This document shows positions 21,834-28,553 of a DNA stretch of 36,022 bases, piece after piece. The stretch lies in the IMG/VR virus record IMGVR_UViG_3300042402_001959, positions 1-36,022 of that record, one strand, 5' to 3'. This DNA is from a virus. The notes under the pieces are model-generated. The model made no database searches. It was not told where the DNA came from and saw only the letters and a list, made by a program, of their open reading frames with translations. A program made the position numbers and the translations under genes. Within the stretch, counting starts at the first letter, position 1; every line of letters starts with the position of its first letter.

Positions 21834-22448
21834 TTAGCCCTTCATCCGGGCGTTGATTGCCTTGGCAAACTCTTCAGGCTTGCCAGCAAATTGCTTGACG
21901 AGTGAGCCAACGTCACCAATGTCCATGCCACGCGGCAAGGCTGCTCGGCTCATATCAATCTTGGTTCCGATTGGGTCGCGTGCGAACAGGTCGCGCCATG
22001 ACTCAAGGAGAGCAACTGGGTTGCGGGAAGCCTGCAACTGACCAACAAGCGCCTCGCGCTGTGAGTCTGGGATGCGGTAGCCCTCCTGCTCCATGATCTC
22101 CACTTCGCGCTCAAACTTCTCGCGCTTCAACTCGGCTTCGAGTCGGGCGAACCGCGACTTGAGGCGAGCGTTTTCCGAACGAAGAGCGTAGGTCGAACGA
22201 CGGCTGGCAATGACGGATTCGTCTTCCATCTCGTCCTCTTCGCCTGCCTCAACGTCATGGCTCTCGATGTCGATGTGAACTTGACCGTCTTCCTCGGCCA
22301 TCTCGTCCTTCATCTCATCGTCGTCCGCAGCCATCTCGTCCTTATCGTCCGAGTCGTCCGCAAACTTCTTCTTCATCATTGCCGAAAGATCGGAGATGGC
22401 GCACTTCATCGCCTCCAACTCCTCGCGCATATCGTAGCTGGATGCCAT
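21834..22448 (-). CDS. Nested in-frame scaffold protein (internal start)
   Basis: Inside the protease/scaffold gene an ATG at 22448 follows AAGGAGG (22457-22463) at exactly eight bases, one of the best ribosome sites in the window. Starting there gives a 204-residue protein, MASSYDMREELEAMKCAISD onward: the acidic, coiled-coil scaffold without the protease. This copies the lambda C/Nu3 and similar arrangements in which free scaffold is made in excess over the protease fusion. Confidence 0.75.
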   Translation of the reverse strand: MASSYDMREELEAMKCAISDLSAMMKKKFADDSDDKDEMAADDDEMKDEMAEEDGQVHIDIESHDVEAGEEDEMEDESVIASRRSTYALRSENARLKSRFARLEAELKREKFEREVEIMEQEGYRIPDSQREALVGQLQASRNPVALLESWRDLFARDPIGTKIDMSRAALPRGMDIGDVGSLVKQFAGKPEEFAKAINARMKG

Positions 22449-23336
22449 GCTGGCCTCCTCCTTGGTAGTCGTCGGGACAAAGGTATTGAGTCCGCCACCA
22501 GCCCCGACGAGGTCATGGTTGGACTTTGAACAAGTGATCTTCTCGCCCTTGCGGGTGAAATGGGTGTCCGGGAGAGGGCGGCGCGGGGTTTCACGCCCGA
22601 GCAACGCCACTTCGGATAGGTGGTTTGAGCCTGACCAAATCTCAGCCGACCGACGCGGGAAGGCGTTGGTAGCAATGAAGCGGTCGAAAATATCGCGGTT
22701 GACTTCCATGTCGCCCACAATGTACCCAATTCCATCGCGTTCTTCGTAGGAAATTGTCGGGAATCGACCGACCGCCGACTTCGGTTCCTTGCCGTCCTTC
22801 TCGTGCATGATGACGAGGCGAGGGAACGAACCGCGAGCCATATGCTTGCGCGTGGATGCAACGATGTCCTTCAGGCGCTTGTTGTTGAACCGCTTGAGTT
22901 CCGGGTCAGCCTCGCCGTCGTCGATGGCGGGGTCAAACGCCATGAACAGTTCAACGCGCTCAATCATGACCTTGTCGCCGTCTTCGGCGACTGTGTGAGA
23001 TGTCTTTGCGTTCACGGTCTTCTCCTCTTTGCGGTCGAGTTCCTTGTCCTTGCGCTCCGCCCATGCCTTGCCAGCATCGCCGCCCCACAAGAGCCAAGCG
23101 ATATACCCGGCGGAATCCTTGCCCCAGCCCTCGCCCTGCTTGTCAACCTCGTGCCGAGCGAAGTAGGACACCATCCGGCGCACGGTTTCAGGGGACAAGT
23201 TTGCCCGGTTCTTGATGTCACGCGCCCGGGCTACGCCGATCTCCGTGCCACCCCTGCCATGCTTTTCCCGTAGCTCAAGGCCACGGGCTGCATTGGATGC
23301 CATTTCGGTGGTTGGCTTTAGGTCGATTTCACTCAT
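21834..23336 (-). CDS. Capsid maturation protease fused to scaffold
   Basis: 500 residues. Residues 15-95 form the domain ARGLELREKHGRGGTEIGVA ... GYIAWLLWGGDAGKAWA seen at the N-terminus of several phage head proteins. Residues about 120-265 look like a prohead protease of the Mu gpI/HK97 type, with candidate His178 (VIMHEKDGKEP) and Ser230 (FPRRSAEIW). Residues about 300-500 are a scaffold: a long acidic run (DDSDDKDEMAADDDEMKDEM), a coiled coil (LRSENARLKSRFARLEAELK) and an SQREALVGQLQ region ending INARMKG. A strong internal start at 22448 should give a separate scaffold. It overlaps the SGNH gene by four bases. Confidence 0.8.
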   Translation of the reverse strand: MSEIDLKPTTEMASNAARGLELREKHGRGGTEIGVARARDIKNRANLSPETVRRMVSYFARHEVDKQGEGWGKDSAGYIAWLLWGGDAGKAWAERKDKELDRKEEKTVNAKTSHTVAEDGDKVMIERVELFMAFDPAIDDGEADPELKRFNNKRLKDIVASTRKHMARGSFPRLVIMHEKDGKEPKSAVGRFPTISYEERDGIGYIVGDMEVNRDIFDRFIATNAFPRRSAEIWSGSNHLSEVALLGRETPRRPLPDTHFTRKGEKITCSKSNHDLVGAGGGLNTFVPTTTKEEASMASSYDMREELEAMKCAISDLSAMMKKKFADDSDDKDEMAADDDEMKDEMAEEDGQVHIDIESHDVEAGEEDEMEDESVIASRRSTYALRSENARLKSRFARLEAELKREKFEREVEIMEQEGYRIPDSQREALVGQLQASRNPVALLESWRDLFARDPIGTKIDMSRAALPRGMDIGDVGSLVKQFAGKPEEFAKAINARMKG

Positions 23337-25222
23337 GATAAAAGCGCGTCAACCATGTAGCTTCCCAATACAAAATATCCGTTTTCAGAAGCTATTGCTG
23401 GCAATGACAATCCCGTTGATCCACCCGGTAACGGATTTGGAACAGTTGAAACTTGTGTTTCTGTAAATGTTGTTGTTGCTCCAATAGCGTAAGTTCTTAG
23501 GTGTACCGCGTATGGAGTTAGCGTTCCTGCATCTAGATAGAATGAATAATTAAACGAAGAATTCAGTTGAGATGCTGTTCTGTACGCTTCAAAATCGCAA
23601 TAGGTGATATTTCGACCATCATTAACATTTGTTCTCGCCCACGCTTGAGCATTTGTATTAAAGATAGGTCGATTTACAAACCAAGCTTCACCCCCTATTG
23701 AATTTGGAGTAGGGTGTGTACTGGTAATGAGGAAAGCAAGATCGGTAGCCGGATAACCAAGCCCTGCCCATGCTGTTGTAAATACTGAAATCAATGAATC
23801 AAGATTGGTCGTATAGGCTGCGCCTGTTGCTCCGTCGTTAATTCCTGAATTTGTCAGAACAAGCACACGTCCCGATCCTCCAGCAACTATTTGGCGCTCA
23901 CGCAATTCTCGCAATGTAGCGTTAATAAGCGTTGTATTGCTTGCCATGTCTGTAGCAAGTTGTGCAGTCGTTCGCCCGCTGTAATAACTAAGGTTGGTAA
24001 CCGAATAACCCTTCCTATTTTGGAACATAAGAGAATGCCAAAAGAATGCTGCCGGGCCAACAATGTAATCTGCTGTTGTTCCACTTTGAAACCCATCAAC
24101 ATTGCAAGCAAAAGGAACAGCAACATTTGATACTTCGGGCGCATTGAAATTAAGCGTTGCGGCTGTTGAGGCAATTCCATTTGTCCCAGTATTTGTTGAT
24201 ATTGGGGTTGCGGATCTTGCAACAATTGTATTCACATTACGCGCAACACTTAATTTGAATTGACCACTACCGGACGCAAATGTGCCATAAACAACTCGGT
24301 ATTGAAGAGGAACATTTCCGCTTCCATCTCCAGCGGCAAACGGAGTAGTTGCCGCCGGAACAATTCTTACTCCATTTGCGCCACTTGTATAAGTATTTGT
24401 TGGGCTTCCGACATTAACAAACGCCGCGTCAAATTCAAATGCGTTTGGTTTGAAATTTCCGAATGTTCCAACCGCCGTACTTAAAGCAATTGCGTTTGAA
24501 TCTGATGTTGCAACTCTTGCATTTAATGAACTAAACGTGCAATTGCCAGCACTACTAGCCGCAAGAGTGTTTCCCCTCCAAAGAAATTGCGTCATGTTGG
24601 TGAGTGTTCCACCAGCAGCATTGCTTCCATTACTAGCAATATTTTCTGCCAATTGAGTCAAACAAGTTGCGTATTGAGCCGCGCCACGGAACGCAAGTGC
24701 TTCACGAAATCCCGTAGAAACGCCACAATAGTTGTAGCCAATATTGGAATCTCCAACAGTCAATATGTCTACAGAATCCGTTCCGGCGACACAGTCTTTA
24801 ATGAACACATTGGCGCGGCGTGAACCGTACAACCCAACAGCTGTTGGGTCTACTGCTCCAATCTTCTTGCCCCAAAACACTTCGCCACTCGCGGCGCTTT
24901 CGCAAGCTACAAACTGGGCGCGAGAGGTTGCCGTCACCACCGTCCCGGTAGTATTTGGTCGCAAGCCATCGCCAACCGTGATCGTCCCGCCAGCGGTGAG
25001 CTGCACGAATTGACCATTCTGAAGGCTCAGGACACCGCCCGAAAGAGCCGCTGCTGACGAGTCAAACAAACGGCTAGAGCCGTCTGTGATGCCCACCACC
25101 ACGTCCGTCTCGGCTGTTGCGGGGTTGGCTTGAAAGCCAGTCGTCGTAGAAACCTTGACGCACGAGAATGGCTGAACCGTGCTAGCGGCTGTGAAGTTCG
25201 GGGTATTTCCTGCGTTGCTCAT
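23333..25222 (-). CDS. Decoration domain fused to SGNH/GDSL hydrolase
   Basis: 629 residues. Residues 1-120 are a paralogue of the decoration protein (VVVGITDGSSRLFDSSAAAL, FVQLTAGGTITVGDGLRPN, CESAASGEVFWGKK). From about 150 an SGNH hydrolase follows: LTVGDSNIGYNY carries the nucleophile Ser159 in a GDS block, LVLTNSGINDGATG looks like the G-x-N-D block, and a late His lies near TPYAVHLRTYA. The family removes acyl groups from polysaccharides or lipids. The decoration part is GC-rich, the hydrolase part clearly AT-richer, with the change near 24840, as if an acquired enzyme was attached to a duplicated capsid-binding domain. It would display an enzyme on the head surface. Confidence 0.75.
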   Translation of the reverse strand: MSNAGNTPNFTAASTVQPFSCVKVSTTTGFQANPATAETDVVVGITDGSSRLFDSSAAALSGGVLSLQNGQFVQLTAGGTITVGDGLRPNTTGTVVTATSRAQFVACESAASGEVFWGKKIGAVDPTAVGLYGSRRANVFIKDCVAGTDSVDILTVGDSNIGYNYCGVSTGFREALAFRGAAQYATCLTQLAENIASNGSNAAGGTLTNMTQFLWRGNTLAASSAGNCTFSSLNARVATSDSNAIALSTAVGTFGNFKPNAFEFDAAFVNVGSPTNTYTSGANGVRIVPAATTPFAAGDGSGNVPLQYRVVYGTFASGSGQFKLSVARNVNTIVARSATPISTNTGTNGIASTAATLNFNAPEVSNVAVPFACNVDGFQSGTTADYIVGPAAFFWHSLMFQNRKGYSVTNLSYYSGRTTAQLATDMASNTTLINATLRELRERQIVAGGSGRVLVLTNSGINDGATGAAYTTNLDSLISVFTTAWAGLGYPATDLAFLITSTHPTPNSIGGEAWFVNRPIFNTNAQAWARTNVNDGRNITYCDFEAYRTASQLNSSFNYSFYLDAGTLTPYAVHLRTYAIGATTTFTETQVSTVPNPLPGGSTGLSLPAIASENGYFVLGSYMVDALLS

Positions 25223-25225
25223 AGA

Positions 25226-25612
25226 TCAGTATTCCCAAGTCTGAACCCGGACGGCCCAAAGGATGTCACCAGACACGGCGCTTTCACACGCCTGATAGAA
25301 GGAACGATTGCCAGATGCAGAGATAACCACGCCCGCCGTGCTAACGGCTAGCAAGTCTCCTGCTGTGATTGCGCCGCCAGCCTGTAGTTGCACGAACTCG
25401 CCATTCTGCAAATTGACCAACCCGCCAGCAATGGCGTGCGCGGTTGAATTGAAGAGGTAGGTACTGCCGTCAGCCACGCCAAGAACAATGTCGTCCGGCG
25501 TGCCTGCGGCTTGTAGGGTGAAGTTCTGCCCACCCATCTTGCAGATGCGGAAAGGGAAAATCGTTTGCCCAGAGGCTGCTACGAAGTTGGGTACGTTTCC
25601 TGCGCTGCTCAT
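25226..25612 (-). CDS. Capsid decoration protein, paralogue 2
   Basis: 128 residues from ATG 25612, MSSAGNVPNFVAASGQTIFP. Nearly collinear with the first 120 residues of the SGNH fusion (MSNAGNTPNFTAASTVQPF) and more distantly with the protein at 21402. Conserved pieces are PFRICKMG, VLGVADGSTYLFNSTAHAIA, NLQNGEFVQLQAGGAITAGD and CESAVSGDILWAVR. Three tandem family members suggest competition for, or division of, capsid binding sites. The longer frame upstream (to 25687) lies in the previous gene and is rejected. Confidence 0.75.
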   Translation of the reverse strand: MSSAGNVPNFVAASGQTIFPFRICKMGGQNFTLQAAGTPDDIVLGVADGSTYLFNSTAHAIAGGLVNLQNGEFVQLQAGGAITAGDLLAVSTAGVVISASGNRSFYQACESAVSGDILWAVRVQTWEY

Positions 25613-25616
25613 AGGG

Positions 25617-26660
25617 TTACACAATCGACGAAAGGTTAGTAGCGATTTCAGACGAACCAAGATCATTAGGGTGAACGCCCGCCGCACCCTCGTAAAGCCG
25701 ATTGATGTTGTTTGTCATGATCGACAAACCATCAACGTAGAACGTGTTCGCGTCACCAGCAGCCAGCTCAGCCGCCTGTACTGCGCTTCGGTAATTAGAA
25801 AGCTGATACGTTGCGCCAGTATTTGGAGAGTAAATCGGTGAAATTACATAAATAGCAGCGGAAGGCAATGCCGCACGGGCGTTGGTAATCCATCCCTGCA
25901 CGGCAGTTTGAAATGTTGCTGGCAAAGTTTGCGCTACGAAATTGTTGTAGCCAATCATGTAGGTCACAACATTGCAGCCCGTGCCAGTCAATCCATTTGC
26001 ATCTGTTGCAACCGCCATTGCTCCGCCGTTTGCCAAATTTACCAACTGCTTGGTTTCAGCGATTGCTAGAAGGTATGGCCATGTCGTTGTGACCTTTGAA
26101 GCCGTTGCGCCTTGGGAAATGCTGTCCCCGCACACCGCTATTTTGTTGGCTGGTCTTGACGGGGCTGTGAATGTTGCGCCTATGTTGACTTCAATCTTTC
26201 GCAACTCAAACCCAGTCCAGTACGGCCAGACGATTGTGACCGTCTTAGAGCCTGCTGAAAGGCTTATTTCAATCGTCACGATTCCGGTTTCGTTCCACGC
26301 TTGCGCCCATTGATACGTTTTAACCTCTACGCCATCAACAAGAATCGCTCCAATACTGTATTGGTTATTGATGTCTCCGGTGAATCTCACAAGATCATTG
26401 TGAAACATAGACACGCGCACGGATGTAGCCGTTGTTGTAAACGACACACGGCTTCCCGGAGATGCATTTTGAAAGTCATAACCGGGCGAAGAAACCGGGC
26501 GAAGGAACCGAAGCGTGCTTGCCGACTGCTCCGCAATAGACGCGTAATCTGAGACGGTGAAGCTTGTCGAGTTCGGCAAGTATTGCGTCCATCCCGCTGC
26601 CGTCCCGCTTAATCCGGGGCGACGGAATCGTCTTATGGCGTTGGAGAGTCGGTTCCGCAT
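25617..26660 (-). CDS. SGNH hydrolase with N-terminal beta-sandwich domain
   Basis: 347 residues. Residues about 20-165 form a beta-sandwich (RVSFTTTATSVRVSMFHND, YSIGAILVDGVEVKTYQWAQ, GSKTVTIVWPYWTGFELRKI) like the jelly-roll domain ahead of many carbohydrate esterases. The catalytic domain begins at KIAVCGDSISQGATASKV (Ser180), continues with MIGYNNFVAQ as the Gly/Asn block, and ends with GVHPNDLG carrying the His. It probably deacylates capsule, LPS or another envelope glycan. Its place among decoration genes, not fibre genes, is unusual and suggests head attachment or an associated moron. Confidence 0.8.
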   Translation of the reverse strand: MRNRLSNAIRRFRRPGLSGTAAGWTQYLPNSTSFTVSDYASIAEQSASTLRFLRPVSSPGYDFQNASPGSRVSFTTTATSVRVSMFHNDLVRFTGDINNQYSIGAILVDGVEVKTYQWAQAWNETGIVTIEISLSAGSKTVTIVWPYWTGFELRKIEVNIGATFTAPSRPANKIAVCGDSISQGATASKVTTTWPYLLAIAETKQLVNLANGGAMAVATDANGLTGTGCNVVTYMIGYNNFVAQTLPATFQTAVQGWITNARAALPSAAIYVISPIYSPNTGATYQLSNYRSAVQAAELAAGDANTFYVDGLSIMTNNINRLYEGAAGVHPNDLGSSEIATNLSSIV

Positions 26661-27808
26661 TAGATGCTATACCACGCCGCGCCCATGCTTCCCGTGTTTG
26701 CCTTGAATTGCAATTGAACCAACTGAGATCCAACCGCGTCAACAAGGGCTGAAGCCGTTTCAGTCGCTGTAGCCGTTACCGTCGATGGGCGGTAAAGAGA
26801 AGCGTCTGGGCTGAGTGCCACCTGTGTGATGTTGGAGAAGACATACGAGGGGACATTGTTGACCGTGATAGAGGCTACGGTTCCCGTGCTGTAGGTCAGC
26901 GTCAAGTCTGCCAAGACGGTTGGAAGCCATCCAGTAACTGGCGGGACGGTCGTGTTCGTTGCTGTGGCGGCCGCAGTAGTGGTAGCAAGGTACGGAGATG
27001 CGGTCGTTCCCCACTCCACTTGTCCGCCCCACAACACAACACCCTTGGCGACATCTGAGGTATATGAACCCAAACCCCAGTTACTACCGCTTGCTGGTGT
27101 CGCTGTGTCACTTGGAGAAATCAGGAAATACTGTATTTGACGGCAGGTAACAGCCACGCGATACCACGAATTACCAACGCTCGTAACCGTTGCGGTTGGC
27201 GTAGTGGTGAACCATGTTCCCGTGTTGACAAGATCGGTCTGCGTAATATTGCCCGTATTTAGATCAACGGTAATTGTGTAGTAAGGGCCGCCCGAGGCGT
27301 TGCCACAGCAAATAGATGCGTATTGCCGACCCAGTCCACCCTTGACATAGACCGAGTGCGTGCGAATATCGGTAGATGCGCCGGGCGATCCTAAATCACG
27401 GCCAATGTAATGGTTGACAGTTGCGCCCGTTTCAAGAGCGTGATCTGCGGTTGTCGTTCCATCTGGCGCAACGGAGGCATCAATAGAGCCGCCCGTTACT
27501 GCAAGGTTCGACTTGATCCATGCAGCGTTATCAAAGGTTTGGCTGTAGGTGATGAGGTTCGTATAGGTGACCGGAATCGGACACGGGTTCCAGCCAACCA
27601 CGCGCATACCAACCCCAGTAGCGTTGTTCACGCTGCTCAATGGGGTGATCTTCAACAGGCTTGGGCATACGGCCGTTTCGAGGGTGTAAATGACCCCGGT
27701 CGTTGGCTTGGTGGTCGTAGGTGCAATTGATCCGTAACTTGCCGATGCAGCTGCGGGGGCAAGGAATTGCGACGCTGGTTGCGCAGTCGATAGAAATGAT
27801 TGTGGCAT
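26660..27808 (-). CDS. Structural protein carrying an inserted LamG/CBM-like lectin domain
   Basis: 382 residues, ATG directly after the previous stop. Residues 1-75 (SASYGSIAPTTTKPTTGVIY, VGMRVVGWN) and the last 100 or so (GWLPTVLADLTLTYSTGTVA, LVDAVGSQLVQLQFKAN) read like two halves of one phage structural protein. Between them, from TYTNLITYSQTFDNAAWIKS to YLATTTAAATA, is a concanavalin/LamG-type carbohydrate-binding domain of the sort common in phage fibres and head fibres. The insertion is inferred from the continuous sense of the flanks. With the two SGNH proteins it makes a glycan-binding and glycan-modifying set on or near the head. Confidence 0.7.
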   Translation of the reverse strand: MPQSFLSTAQPASQFLAPAAASASYGSIAPTTTKPTTGVIYTLETAVCPSLLKITPLSSVNNATGVGMRVVGWNPCPIPVTYTNLITYSQTFDNAAWIKSNLAVTGGSIDASVAPDGTTTADHALETGATVNHYIGRDLGSPGASTDIRTHSVYVKGGLGRQYASICCGNASGGPYYTITVDLNTGNITQTDLVNTGTWFTTTPTATVTSVGNSWYRVAVTCRQIQYFLISPSDTATPASGSNWGLGSYTSDVAKGVVLWGGQVEWGTTASPYLATTTAAATATNTTVPPVTGWLPTVLADLTLTYSTGTVASITVNNVPSYVFSNITQVALSPDASLYRPSTVTATATETASALVDAVGSQLVQLQFKANTGSMGAAWYSI

Positions 27809-28528
27809 TTACAGTTCTCCTCTGCGCTTCATATCGAGCGCGATTGCGACCGCTTGGTCTTGTGGCTTGCCTTCTTTGATGAGCTTGGCGATCTTCGCGC
27901 CGACGGCTGGGTCAGCGGCGGACATGATCTTCAGCCCTGCCTTCTGCTCCTCGGTCTGCTCGCGGGTCATGGTTGTCTTTGTGCCGGAGCGGGAGAAACC
28001 GCGCATTAAATCAGAAATTGCGTCTTTCTTTGTTGAAATCGCTTCTGCTTGTTTCTTCAACAAATCAACTTGACCTGTTGAAACAAGTCTTAAACCGCGC
28101 AATTTATCCCAGCGATACAACGAGCCAACACCTACGCCCGCGTGTGGCATTGTGTCAATCTTCCAAAGATCAATACCAATTTTTGCGGTGTGTTCTTCAA
28201 TAGGAACGCCGTTCTTTTTTGTTGGCGTTACTTCCCATTTTGCAAACGCCCCCTTCGCGCCGGGGCGGGTGGACTTTGCTTTGCCTTCAAATTGCAACCA
28301 TTTAGCATGAGCAAAGTCCGCAAGGCTTAGTGCTTTTTTTGCATTTGAATCAGCAGAAGAAAGCACCGCGTTGATTTCGTTTGGATGACTATTGATTACA
28401 TAAATCTTGTCTTCAAACTTAAACGCATCGCCAATTTCGTAACGCTCAAACGACACCTTCGCGCCGTTGCCAGCAGCAAATCCAAGACGGGCGGCGATTT
28501 CCTTGCGTGTGTTGCTCATGTCGTGCAT
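27809..28528 (-). CDS. RLGFAA-leader protein A
   Basis: 239 residues. I start at ATG 28528, nine bases after GGAG; alternatives are 28519 and 28543. The leader MHDMSNTRKEIAARLGFAAG matches those of the proteins at 32821 and 33318. The body contains KVSFERYEIGDAFKFEDKIY, SHPNEINAVLSS, a STRPGAKGAFAKWE block also seen in the protein at 32821, and a C-terminus EEQKAGLKIMSAADPAVGAK that resembles helical C-termini of minor head proteins (IAKLIKEGKPQDQAVAIALD). AT-rich in its 5' half. Function unknown; a virion-internal or head-associated protein is inferred from position. Confidence 0.65.
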   Translation of the reverse strand: MHDMSNTRKEIAARLGFAAGNGAKVSFERYEIGDAFKFEDKIYVINSHPNEINAVLSSADSNAKKALSLADFAHAKWLQFEGKAKSTRPGAKGAFAKWEVTPTKKNGVPIEEHTAKIGIDLWKIDTMPHAGVGVGSLYRWDKLRGLRLVSTGQVDLLKKQAEAISTKKDAISDLMRGFSRSGTKTTMTREQTEEQKAGLKIMSAADPAVGAKIAKLIKEGKPQDQAVAIALDMKRRGEL

Positions 28529-28553
28529 CGTAGCGATCTCCATTGCGATTTAT

